NCBI GenBank assembly: GCA_039583695.1
Contig: JAVKSL010000047.1
Span: 1-23,832 of the forward strand
Reading direction: 5' to 3'
Length of the DNA stretch: 23,832 nt
From: JAVKSL01 sp039583695
GTDB lineage: Bacteria > Actinomycetota > Acidimicrobiia > Acidimicrobiales > JAJPHD01
Shown here: positions 17,592 through 23,832 of the stretch, piece by piece
How the letters are laid out: each line of letters opens with the position of its first letter
Position numbering within the stretch: position 1 is the stretch's first letter
Program-made: the position numbers and the translations under genes
The notes under the pieces: model-generated
The model's database searches: none
What the model was told of the DNA's origin: nothing
What the model saw: only the letters and a program-made list of their open reading frames with translations

Positions 17592-18727
17592 TCCCGAACG
17601 GGGTCCCGAGCGGGGTCCCGAGCGGGGTCCCGAGCGGGGTCCCGAGCGTCGTCCCGAGCTTCGTCCCGAACGGGGTCCCGAGCGGGGTCCCGAGCGGGGT
17701 CCCGAGCTTCGTCCCGAGCGGGGTCCCGAACGGGGTCCCGAGCGGGGTCCCGAGCTTCGTCCCGAGCGGGGTCCCGAGCTTCGTCCCGAGCGGCGGCCGA
17801 GCCAGTCCCGACCAGCCAGGCCAGCAGGCCCCGCATGGCGTGCATCCGATTGGCGGCCTGGCGCCAGACAACCGACTGGGGGCCGTCCACCACCCCGGCG
17901 GCGATCTCCTCGCCCCGGTGCGCAGGAAGGCAGTGCAGCACCACCGCCCCCGGAGCGGCCAGGCTGAGGAGGTGCTCGTCGACGCAAAACCCTGCGAACG
18001 CCCTACGCCTGGCCTGGGCCTCGGATTCCTGGCCCATCGAGGTCCACACGTCGGTCGCCAGCGCGTCTGCACCCTCCACGGCCTCCTCGGGCGTGCTGGC
18101 GAGCGTGAGCGTCCCGCCGGTGCCCCCCGATCGCTCCTGGTCGGCTTGGCTCAGCGCAAAACCAGGGGGAGAGGCCACCCTCACGTGCATGCCAGCCATC
18201 ACCCCTGCCAGGGCGAGCGAGCGGCATACGTTGTTGGCGTCACCCACATATGCGACTCTTCGCCCGGCCAGCGTCCCCAGCAGCTGTCGCAGGGTGAGCA
18301 GGTCGGCCAGGGCCTGGCAAGGATGACCCTGGTCGGAGAGAAGGTTGACCACCGGGACTGTGACTCCCGCCTCGTCCAGGGCGCCCGCCATGCGCTCCAG
18401 GGTGCTGTGCTGGTTTACCCGTGCACCGATCACACAGTGGTAGCAACCAAGCGTCCGGGCCACGTCCTCGGCGCTCTCCCGGCTGTCCAGGCCCACCTCC
18501 TCGGCCCGGATGGTGACCGGGTGGCCCCCCAGGGAGAACACTGCCATCTCGGTAGAGCTGCGAGTCCGGACAGACGGCTTCTCCATCAGGAGAGCCATAC
18601 CGCGCCCGGCCATCGGACGGCCCAGGTCGGCCGATGGCTGCGCGAGGTCCAACACGTCGTTGAGCTGGGCGGGAGAAAGATCGTCCACTTCCAAGAGGTG
18701 CCGAGTCACTGCGCCCAGCATACTCAC
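17555..18727 (-). CDS. argF: Ornithine carbamoyltransferase with repetitive C-terminal tail
   Basis: The enzyme makes citrulline from ornithine and carbamoyl phosphate. Motifs are complete: PSVRTRSSTE (51-60, carbamoyl phosphate site), the HPCQALAD box (135-142), VGDANNVCRSL (161-171) and HCLPAHRGEEI (265-275) with the ornithine-site Cys. The catalytic domain ends near residue 310 (MHAMRGLLAWLVG), the normal end of the family. A further 80 residues follow: 17 tetrapeptide units (A/V)RD(P/E/D), residues 313-380, then AIALSPRKGS. The start is GTG at 18727 or ATG at 18721, with no ribosome-binding site. It heads the argF-argR-argG-argH operon. Confidence 0.92.
   Translation of the reverse strand: MSMLGAVTRHLLEVDDLSPAQLNDVLDLAQPSADLGRPMAGRGMALLMEKPSVRTRSSTEMAVFSLGGHPVTIRAEEVGLDSRESAEDVARTLGCYHCVIGARVNQHSTLERMAGALDEAGVTVPVVNLLSDQGHPCQALADLLTLRQLLGTLAGRRVAYVGDANNVCRSLALAGVMAGMHVRVASPPGFALSQADQERSGGTGGTLTLASTPEEAVEGADALATDVWTSMGQESEAQARRRAFAGFCVDEHLLSLAAPGAVVLHCLPAHRGEEIAAGVVDGPQSVVWRQAANRMHAMRGLLAWLVGTGSAAARDEARDPARDEARDPARDPVRDPARDEARDPARDPARDPVRDEARDDARDPARDPARDPARDPVRDEAIALSPRKGS
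17588..17791 (-). repeat. 12-bp tandem repeat (17 units) encoding an RD(P/E) tail of ArgF
   Basis: Seventeen 12-bp units of the form CGGGGTCCCGAG, with variants CTTCGTCCCGAG and CGTCGTCCCGAG, are all in frame. They encode ARDP, ARDE, VRDP, VRDE and ARDD. The alternating Arg/Asp makes the tail highly charged and close to net neutral. Units differ at only a few bases, which points to recent expansion or active homogenisation. Confidence 0.9.
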
Positions 18728-18750
18728 TCAGTGAGTTGCATCAACATGCG
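18723..18750 (-). promoter_or_regulatory. Candidate operator/ARG-box region of argF
   Basis: TGCAT-CAAC-ATGCG (18737-18750) has the half-site spacing of an ARG box (TGAAT-N4-ATTCA type) with 4 of 5 symmetric positions. A second perfect dyad ACTCACT-C-AGTGAGT covers 18722-18736 at the argF start codon. Either could bind ArgR. I base this on symmetry and place, not on a trained motif. Confidence 0.35.
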
Positions 18751-18756
18751 GACAGC

Positions 18757-19932
18757 TCAGCCTACTGCCACCGGCGCCTGGCGGGGATGGGGCATGCACA
18801 ATGCGTCGTACTCGGCTATGATGATCTCCCCTGCATCGGGGCCACACGCCGGGCATGCCGGGTCCCGGCGCATCTTGAACGTCCGGAAGCTCTCCTCCAG
18901 GGAGTCGTACGCCAGCAACCGGCCAATCAATGGCTCGCCGAGGCCCAGCAGCAGCTTGAGCGCCTCCATGGCCTGAATCGACCCCACTATCCCGCACAGG
19001 ACCCCCAACACCCCGGCCTCCGAGCACGACGGCGCCAGCTCGGCCGGCGGCGGCTCGGGCACGAAGCACCGGTAGCACGGGCCCACGTAGGGCGCGAACA
19101 CCGTGGCCTGGCCCTCGAAGCGAAAGATTGACCCATGCACCACAGGTATCCGGCGGACCAGGGACGCGTCGTTGACCAGATAGCGGGTCGGGAAGTTGTC
19201 GGTCCCATCCACGATCACGTCGTAGCCGTCGATCACGTCCAAGATGTTGTCCGCTCCGAGGCGAACGTCGTAGGTGACCACGTTCACATCGGGGTTCATG
19301 GAGGTGATCGCCGCCTTGGCCGAGTCGACCTTGCGCTGGCCCAGGCTGTCCAAGTTGTGGATGATCTGGCGCTGGAGGTTGGATGCGTCCACCACGTCCA
19401 TGTCCACGATCCCGAGCGTCCCGACCCCCGCCGCAGCCAGGTACAGAGCGGCGGGCGAGCCCAGCCCTCCCGCGCCCAGCAGCAGGACCTTGGAGTCGAG
19501 GAGGCGCTGCTGTCCAGCCTCGCCTACCTCGGGTAGCAGCAAGTGGCGCTGGTAGCGGTTGCGCTGCTCGGGGCTCAGCACGCGGGGAGCGGCCCAGGGC
19601 CGCCCCTCGTCCTTCCACTTGTTGAACCCGCCATCCATGGACACCACGCCGGTGTAGCCCAGGTCCCCCAGGGTGGCCGCGGCGAACGCCGAGCGGGTCC
19701 CACCGGCGCAGTAGGCGACGATCGGCGCCGTCTTGTCCGGGATCTTCGATTCGACCTGCAGCTCCAGCTGGCCCCGGGGTATGTGCAGAGCGCCGGGAAT
19801 CGCCCCCTGGTCGTGCTCGTCCGGCTCTCGCACGTCCAGCCAGGTGGCTCCCTCCATGCCGGCAGCGGTAGCGGTGTCCACCTCCCTGATCCCAGCCTTG
19901 GCCTGGTTGAGCAACTCCCGGAAGTTCGGCAT
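18757..19932 (-). CDS. Rhodanese-ThiF/MoeB fusion (sulfur-carrier adenylyltransferase/sulfurtransferase)
   Basis: The 391-residue protein has an N-terminal rhodanese domain (residues 1-112; WLDVREPDEHDQGAIPGALH and the active-site loop AYCAGGTRS with C75). A ThiF/MoeB E1-like domain follows: YQRHLLLPEVGEAGQQRLL, nucleotide loop GAGGLGSP (153-160), DASNLQRQ, zinc cysteines at 286/289 and 360/363, and C303 in CSEAGVLGVL. Such enzymes adenylate the C-terminal Gly-Gly of ThiS/MoaD/CysO-like sulfur carriers and pass sulfur to them. In most MoeZ/MOCS3 proteins the rhodanese domain is C-terminal, so the order here is reversed. The ATG at 19932 has GAGGGG 10 nt upstream. The carrier partner is not in the window. 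Confidence 0.85.
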   Translation of the reverse strand: MPNFRELLNQAKAGIREVDTATAAGMEGATWLDVREPDEHDQGAIPGALHIPRGQLELQVESKIPDKTAPIVAYCAGGTRSAFAAATLGDLGYTGVVSMDGGFNKWKDEGRPWAAPRVLSPEQRNRYQRHLLLPEVGEAGQQRLLDSKVLLLGAGGLGSPAALYLAAAGVGTLGIVDMDVVDASNLQRQIIHNLDSLGQRKVDSAKAAITSMNPDVNVVTYDVRLGADNILDVIDGYDVIVDGTDNFPTRYLVNDASLVRRIPVVHGSIFRFEGQATVFAPYVGPCYRCFVPEPPPAELAPSCSEAGVLGVLCGIVGSIQAMEALKLLLGLGEPLIGRLLAYDSLEESFRTFKMRRDPACPACGPDAGEIIIAEYDALCMPHPRQAPVAVG

Positions 19933-20065
19933 CTGCGGTCAGCCCCTCTGATATGCGACGGTCATCAGGACTAAACCCTACCCCGCAGGTCAACATTCCG
20001 ATCCCGTCGCGAGATGGCGCTGCGCTCCTTCGCCGCCGCGCCCACCCAATCGTGGCTTGCCCCAT

Positions 20066-20071
20066 TAGGGT
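20066..20071 (+). promoter_or_regulatory. Leaderless-type -10 element of the CPBP gene
   Basis: TAGGGT ends 7 nt before the ATG at 20079 and no ribosome-binding site is visible. This supports the chosen start. Confidence 0.4.
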
Positions 20072-20078
20072 CACGGCG

Positions 20079-20846
20079 ATGCAGGAAGGCTCGGCGCTGC
20101 CTTCTCGCCGAGCCCTCACCGCCGAGGTGTGGCTGGTGCTCGCCCTGTCGCTCGGGGCTTCGGCGGTCTACTCCATCCTGTCGTTGGTCCACGCGCTCAA
20201 CTCCCGCGCCTCGCTGAGCGCCCAGGCGGCGGTGCTGAACGGCGCGGTCACCCCCAGCCAGCCGCTCCTCGATCTCGCCTACCAGCTGGTCGGCATCGCA
20301 GACACCCTGGTGCCGGTTGCCCTCGTCGCCTACCTATTCTTTCGCTCCGGGGAGTCGTTCCAGGACATCGGGTTGGACCTGCGCCGGCCCGCCTGGGACG
20401 TTCGCTGGGGAGCGTTGCTGGCCGCGATGATCGGTGGTGCCGGCCTCGGACTGTATGTGTTGGCGTTCCACCTCGGGCTCAGCCTCAACGTGGTCGCCAC
20501 GACGCTCCCGCCTTCGTGGTACCGGATCCCGGTGCTGGTCCTGGACGGCCTCCAGGACGGGGTCCTGGAGGAGGTGATCGTCACGGGCTTCTTGCTCCGG
20601 CGACTGTCGCAGATCGGCTGGGGCGACAACAGGTCCCTGCTCACCAGCGCGGTCATCAGGGGCTCGTACCACCTATACCAGGGCTTTGGTGGCTTTGCCG
20701 GCAACCTGGTGATGGGCCTCATATTCGGGCGGCTCTACCAGCGTTGGGACCGGACGGCACCCCTGGTCATTGCCCACAGCCTGATCGACATCGTGGCCTT
20801 CGTGGGCTACGTGACCCTCAAGGGCACGGTGTCCTTCATCCCGTAG
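20079..20846 (+). CDS. CPBP-family intramembrane metalloprotease homologue
   Basis: The 255-residue membrane protein has about six hydrophobic segments, the first at AEVWLVLALSLGASAVYSIL. The CPBP (CAAX protease and bacteriocin-processing) motifs appear in order: EEVIVTGFLLRRL (motif 1, two Glu), AVIRGSYHLYQGFGGF (motif 2 with His) and VIAHSLIDIVAF (motif 3 with His). Motif 1 normally reads EExxxR; here Thr stands where the Arg is expected, with an RR pair later. I recall this variant from other actinobacterial members. Family proteins cleave prenylated or bacteriocin peptides, but no substrate is suggested here. I chose the ATG at 20079 because of the -10 element before it; the frame is open to 19953. 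It is divergent from the rhodanese-ThiF gene. Confidence 0.78.
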   Translation: MQEGSALPSRRALTAEVWLVLALSLGASAVYSILSLVHALNSRASLSAQAAVLNGAVTPSQPLLDLAYQLVGIADTLVPVALVAYLFFRSGESFQDIGLDLRRPAWDVRWGALLAAMIGGAGLGLYVLAFHLGLSLNVVATTLPPSWYRIPVLVLDGLQDGVLEEVIVTGFLLRRLSQIGWGDNRSLLTSAVIRGSYHLYQGFGGFAGNLVMGLIFGRLYQRWDRTAPLVIAHSLIDIVAFVGYVTLKGTVSFIP

Positions 20847-20856
20847 CCAGCTCTTC

Positions 20857-20903
20857 CATGTGGCTAAAAGCGCCAGTGGGTGGTCAATTGCGCCACATGG
20901 ACG
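20857..20903 (+). repeat. Dispersed intergenic repeat, copy B, within a hairpin
   Basis: Positions 20867-20903 match the inverse of 758-794 at 34 of 37 positions. This copy also has perfect 9-bp inverted arms CCATGTGGC (20857-20865) and GCCACATGG (20892-20900), so the whole forms a hairpin after the CPBP gene and could serve as its terminator. Confidence 0.7.
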
Positions 20904-20941
20904 TTTGAAGCAGATCCGACGCCAAGGCCCATGTGATGTGT

Positions 20942-20947
20942 TATCAT
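20942..20947 (+). promoter_or_regulatory. Candidate -10 element
   Basis: TATCAT lies 8 nt before the ATG at 20956 in a short AT-rich stretch and is the same hexamer as at the xdhC-like gene. No ribosome-binding site is visible. Confidence 0.4.
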
Positions 20948-20955
20948 ATATTGCC

Positions 20956-21594
20956 ATGACAACCGCCCTAACACCATGCCAAGCCCCTGAACCCGACATC
21001 GTGGACAAGCTCACCATCTGCGCCTGGCCCGACCCGGTTATCGACAGCTTGGGCCACGACCCACGCTCGGCCTACGTCGAGACCTACTGGCTGGGAATCC
21101 TAGGCCCCTCGACCACCTGGCTGGTCCGCCGCCTGGTTGCGGGTCTGGAAGCCAAACCCGACGGCTATGAGCTGGACCTAGCCGAATGCGCCCGCTGCCT
21201 GGGCCTCGGCGATCGGGGAGGACGTCACTCGCCTTTCCGCCGGGCCCTGCTGCGCCTCACCCAGTTCGAGCTGGCCCAGCGGCGCGGCCCGGAGGCCCTG
21301 GCGGTGCGGCGGCGCCTGCCCCCGCTCAATGCTCACCAGGCGGCACGCCTGCCAGAATGCCTGCGCGAATCCCACGCCGCCCTCCGGGAGGCCGAGGCCC
21401 GCCTACCGGTAGCTGAGCACCTCCGCCGCCGGAGCCGCCAGCTGGCCCTCAGCCTCATCGAGCTGGGCGAGGACATGGAGGCGGCAGAGCGCCAGCTCGT
21501 GCGCTGGCGCTTCCACCCCAGCCTGGCCCGTGAAGCCGCGATGTGGGCCTGGGACCGCCACCGGGGCGCCCTGGCGGAGTGCGGGGGCCCCTGA
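20956..21594 (+). CDS. Conserved actinobacterial protein of unknown function
   Basis: The 212-residue protein has no function that I recognise. The part SAYVETYWLGILGPSTTWLV, LDLAECARCLGLGDRGGRHS and PFRRALLRLTQFELAQRRG looks like a winged-helix-type fold, and VRRRLPPLNAHQAARLPECL follows. I have seen this arrangement in uncharacterised actinobacterial proteins. The C-terminal third is helical and charged (LALSLIELGEDMEAAERQLV, then WRFHPSLAREAAMWAWDRHR). It has no signal peptide or membrane segment, so it is cytoplasmic, possibly DNA-binding. I chose the ATG at 20956 because of the -10 element just before it; the frame is open to 20860, but that part lies in the dispersed repeat. It is convergent with pepA. 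Confidence 0.75.
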   Translation: MTTALTPCQAPEPDIVDKLTICAWPDPVIDSLGHDPRSAYVETYWLGILGPSTTWLVRRLVAGLEAKPDGYELDLAECARCLGLGDRGGRHSPFRRALLRLTQFELAQRRGPEALAVRRRLPPLNAHQAARLPECLRESHAALREAEARLPVAEHLRRRSRQLALSLIELGEDMEAAERQLVRWRFHPSLAREAAMWAWDRHRGALAECGGP

Positions 21595-21611
21595 GGTGGT
21601 CATCTGGGCGA

Positions 21612-21654
21612 ACTGTGCGAGCTTGGGCGATGAATCGCGCGAGCTCGGCACAGT
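21612..21654. terminator. Bidirectional terminator hairpin between convergent genes
   Basis: ACTGTGCGAGCT (21612-21623) pairs with AGCTCGGCACAGT (21642-21654) over 12 bp with one bulged base, and an inner GCGAT/ATCGC extends the stem. It sits in the 69-nt gap between the unknown gene and pepA. Confidence 0.7.
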
Positions 21655-21663
21655 CCTGGCCTT

Positions 21664-23124
21664 TCACCCCACAGGCTCGAATGTGCTCAGCAGCTCGATC
21701 AGGGTGCGAACTCCAAATCCGGTGCCGCCCTTGTGGAGGTAGCCGTCATCCTCGTAGGAGCGCGCCGGCCCGGCAATGTCCAGGTGAGCCCAGGGCACGT
21801 CGCCAACGAACTCAGCCAGGATGAGCCCCGCCACCAGTGCCCCTGCCTGGCCCGGCTCGCCGATGTTCTTCATGTCGGCGATCTCCGAGTCGACCTGCTT
21901 GCGATACTCCGCTGGCAGCGGCAGCGGCCAGGTCTTCTCTCCGGAGCGCTCCGCCGCCGCGCCAACCTGGGCAATCAGCTCGTCGTTGTTGCCCATGACC
22001 CCGGCGATGCGCCGGCCCAGAGCGGCCACGCACGCTCCGGTCAGCGTGGCCAGGTCGACGATGGCCGCCGGAGACGCCTCGACCGCCAGAGCCAACCCAT
22101 CGGCTAGGACCAGGCGACCTTCGGCGTCGGTGTTGAGCACCTCGATGGTCTTGCCGTTGCGGGTGGTCAGCACGTCACCCGGCTTGGTGGCCCTACCACC
22201 GGGCATGTTCTCGGTGGTCGGCATGATCCCGATCACCCTGACCCCGACCTCGAGATCGCGCAGCACGGACATCGCACCCAGCACGGCAGCCGCCCCGCTC
22301 ATGTCGGTCTTCATGGTCATCATGCCCTCGGCCGACTTCAGCGACAAGCCGCCCGAGTCGAAGGTGATTCCCTTGCCGACGAGCGCCACCTTGGGAACGT
22401 TGGGTCCAGCCCCCCCCGGCTCGTAGCTCAACCGGATGAGCCGGGCGGGCTCGTCCGATCCCGCCGCCACGCCAGCCAGCCCGCCCAGGCATTCGGCCCC
22501 GATCCGAACCTCGTCCCACACCTCGACGCCAAGCCCTGCCTCCGTCGCCACCTGCGTGGCGACCTCGGCCAAGCGCCTCGGGGTCATCGCCCCGGCTGGC
22601 TCGTTGACCAGGTCCCTCGCCAGGAGCACGCCCCGGGCTACCGTCGATCCACGTTGCACCCCAGCCGCCAGGACACCTTCGTCCACACCTGGAGCCCGCA
22701 CGAACAGGGATTCGAGCTCGCAGGGCTCGGAGGACGCCTTGTAAGGGTCGAAGATGTGCCCAGCAAGAAGCGCTCCTTCGGCTACTGCCTTGGCTGCCTC
22801 GAACGGCGAGACTGAGCCCCTCAGGTCGGGAAGCGTGAACACGCCCGCCCGGTTGCGCCAGGCAGCCCGCACAAAGCCCGCGGCGGCCAACCGGAGGACC
22901 TCCCCGGTGAGCTTTGCCGGGTCGCCCAGACCCAACACCACGCCCGTGGTGCCGTTCGCTCCCCGAGTCACCAGCGTCTCGCCGGCCTTGCCCGAGAATC
23001 CGCGCTCGCGGCAGTAACCCACGTCCAGGTCCCCGCCAGACATATTGAGGTCGCTGAACACCGGCGCCGCCACAACGTCGACGTCGGGCGAGACTTCGTT
23101 GGCAGCTGTGATGGCAATCGGCAT
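21664..23124 (-). CDS. pepA: Leucyl aminopeptidase (M17 family)
   Basis: The 486-residue protein is a cytosol aminopeptidase that removes N-terminal residues from peptides, with two metal ions in the active site. Metal ligands and catalytic residues are all present: KGITFDSGGLSLK (K251, D256, catalytic K263), MKTDMSGAAAV (D274), and the signature NTDAEGRL (D333, E335, catalytic R337). The N-terminal third is divergent, as usual for the family. I chose the ATG at 23124, 51 nt inside the longest frame, because TATCCT ends 6 nt before it. It is divergent from the cobalamin adenosyltransferase gene. Confidence 0.92.
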   Translation of the reverse strand: MPIAITAANEVSPDVDVVAAPVFSDLNMSGGDLDVGYCRERGFSGKAGETLVTRGANGTTGVVLGLGDPAKLTGEVLRLAAAGFVRAAWRNRAGVFTLPDLRGSVSPFEAAKAVAEGALLAGHIFDPYKASSEPCELESLFVRAPGVDEGVLAAGVQRGSTVARGVLLARDLVNEPAGAMTPRRLAEVATQVATEAGLGVEVWDEVRIGAECLGGLAGVAAGSDEPARLIRLSYEPGGAGPNVPKVALVGKGITFDSGGLSLKSAEGMMTMKTDMSGAAAVLGAMSVLRDLEVGVRVIGIMPTTENMPGGRATKPGDVLTTRNGKTIEVLNTDAEGRLVLADGLALAVEASPAAIVDLATLTGACVAALGRRIAGVMGNNDELIAQVGAAAERSGEKTWPLPLPAEYRKQVDSEIADMKNIGEPGQAGALVAGLILAEFVGDVPWAHLDIAGPARSYEDDGYLHKGGTGFGVRTLIELLSTFEPVG

Positions 23125-23167
23125 GATACAAGGATAGGGATCGGGCGCGCGACGGTAGCTTCGGGTG
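23125..23167. promoter_or_regulatory. Divergent leaderless-type promoters of pepA and the adenosyltransferase
   Basis: The 43-nt gap has TATCCT (minus, 23131-23136) 6 nt before pepA and TAGCTT (plus, 23156-23161) 6 nt before the adenosyltransferase. Neither gene has a ribosome-binding site. The two promoters overlap in their -35 areas. Confidence 0.45.
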
Positions 23168-23832
23168 ATGGCCACCCACCCGAAGATCTACACCCGAGCT
23201 GGAGACGACGGCACCACCGGGCTGCTGTACGGGGGAAGGGTGCGCAAGGACGACCCGATCATCGAGCTGAACGGCACCGTCGATGAGGCCCAGGCCGCCC
23301 TGGGCCTGGCTCGTGCCGAGGCTGAGCCAGGGTCCGAGCTGGACCAGATGCTGGTAGCCCTGGAAGGCGACCTCTGGGTGCTCATGGCCGAGGTGGCTAC
23401 GCAAGCAGATAACCGCCACAAGCTGACTCCGGATGTGACCCTGGTGTCCCAGGCGATGGTCGACGCCCTCGAGTCCCGGATCGACAACCTGCTGGACCGA
23501 TTCGAGATGCCGGCCCAGTTCGTGGTCCCCGGCCAGAGCCGGACATCAGCCCTCCTCGACCTGGCCCGCACCATCGTCCGCCGTGCCGAGCGCCTGGCCC
23601 TGTCCCTGGACCCGCCATTCGATGCTGCGGCGGGCCGGCCCACCTCACTGGTGGGGCGCTACCTGAACCGCCTGTCGGATCTGTGCTGGGCCATGGCCCG
23701 CTGGCAGGAGGACCAGTACCTCCTGGCCCGCACGGCCCGGCCCCAACCCGGCGCCCCGACCCGACCCGGCGGGGACCCGGCCCAACCCGGCGCCCCGGCC
23801 CGACCCGGCGGCGCCCCGACCCGACCCGGCGG
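23168..23832 (+). CDS. Cob(I)alamin adenosyltransferase, PduO/MMAB type (partial, 3' end outside)
   Basis: The frame opens with ATG at 23168 and runs off the window after 221 codons, so it has no stop here. It reads KIYTRAGDDGTTGLLYGG, then ELNGTVDEAQAALGLARAEA, VVPGQSRTSALLDLARTIVR and RYLNRLSDLCWAMARW. These are the ATP-binding N terminus and the C-terminal motif of PduO-type adenosyltransferases, which make coenzyme B12 from cob(I)alamin and ATP. The catalytic domain is complete by about residue 188 (EDQYLLAR). A Pro/Gly/Ala/Arg repeat then begins and continues past the edge. From this window it is not clear how long the tail is. Confidence 0.9.
   Translation, partial: MATHPKIYTRAGDDGTTGLLYGGRVRKDDPIIELNGTVDEAQAALGLARAEAEPGSELDQMLVALEGDLWVLMAEVATQADNRHKLTPDVTLVSQAMVDALESRIDNLLDRFEMPAQFVVPGQSRTSALLDLARTIVRRAERLALSLDPPFDAAAGRPTSLVGRYLNRLSDLCWAMARWQEDQYLLARTARPQPGAPTRPGGDPAQPGAPARPGGAPTRPG
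23734..23832 (+). repeat. GC-rich tandem repeat in the adenosyltransferase C terminus
   Basis: Units encoding variations of PGAPTRPGG and PAQPGAPARPGG follow the end of the catalytic domain. The DNA repeats CAACCCGGCGCCCC and GACCCGGCGG with small changes. It reaches the window edge. Confidence 0.8.

Noticed and set aside
17519..17791. CRISPR array in the argF repeat region
   Set aside because: Units are contiguous 12-mers without spacers and encode a peptide repeat in frame.
17184..18326. 380-codon plus-strand frame with Ser/Arg repeats
   Set aside because: It is the antisense reading of the argF repeat array and parts of argF and argR.
18728..20119. 463-codon minus-strand frame overlapping the rhodanese-ThiF gene
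   Set aside because: It is an out-of-frame shadow of the rhodanese-ThiF gene; the protein is Gly/Arg-rich without domains.
22193..23419. 408-codon minus-strand frame overlapping pepA and the adenosyltransferase
   Set aside because: It is out of frame with pepA, whose active-site motifs are intact, and antisense to the adenosyltransferase.

Overview
The window is high-GC bacterial chromosome, most likely from an actinobacterium of the class Acidimicrobiia. The support is a WhiG/FliA-type sigma factor gene, an argF-argR-argG-argH operon, leaderless-type promoters, and a 16S rRNA whose variable stretches (read on the minus strand, 13550 to 12026) look like Acidimicrobiia. The class is my recollection of 16S signatures, not a database result.

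Layout. 1-2508: 3' end of valS, then convergent xerC-whiG. 2570-3370: a stand-alone XdhC/CoxI-like gene. 3364-7301: a 3.9-kb accessory island between the tail-to-tail xdhC and TPR genes, bounded by a perfect 15-bp direct repeat that contains the xdhC stop codon. Its genes all point the same way: a 48-residue cysteine-rich metallothionein-like protein behind a textbook MerR-type promoter, two MerR-family regulators, a small HMA metal-binding protein, an IS110 transposase remnant, a VapBC-type toxin-antitoxin pair and a truncated GNAT gene. 7304-8287: TPR protein. 8431-13938: a complete rRNA operon on the minus strand (promoter, 16S, tRNA-free spacer, 23S, 5S, terminator), with the long processing stems visible as inverted repeats. 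14009-18727: arginine operon argF-argR-argG-argH, trailed by a broken 3-methyladenine DNA glycosylase gene. 18757-23832: rhodanese-ThiF sulfur-carrier enzyme, CPBP-type membrane protease homologue, an actinobacterial protein of unknown function, leucyl aminopeptidase, and the 5' part of a PduO/MMAB-type cobalamin adenosyltransferase.

How it works together. The arg genes convert ornithine and carbamoyl phosphate through citrulline and argininosuccinate to arginine, with their own repressor inside the operon. The island looks like a metal-response cassette: the distal MerR probably senses a soft or borderline metal and opens the promoter of the metallothionein-like gene, while the HMA protein and second MerR form a translationally coupled pair behind their own dyad.

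Most unusual points: the island and its repeats; the MerR-controlled mini-metallothionein; an IS110 5' remnant that may still carry its bridge-RNA region; a 17-unit RD(P/E) tetrapeptide tail on ornithine carbamoyltransferase, interrupted by a palindromic insert; similar low-complexity expansions in ValRS and the cobalamin adenosyltransferase; and a 37-bp intergenic repeat present in two inverted copies.
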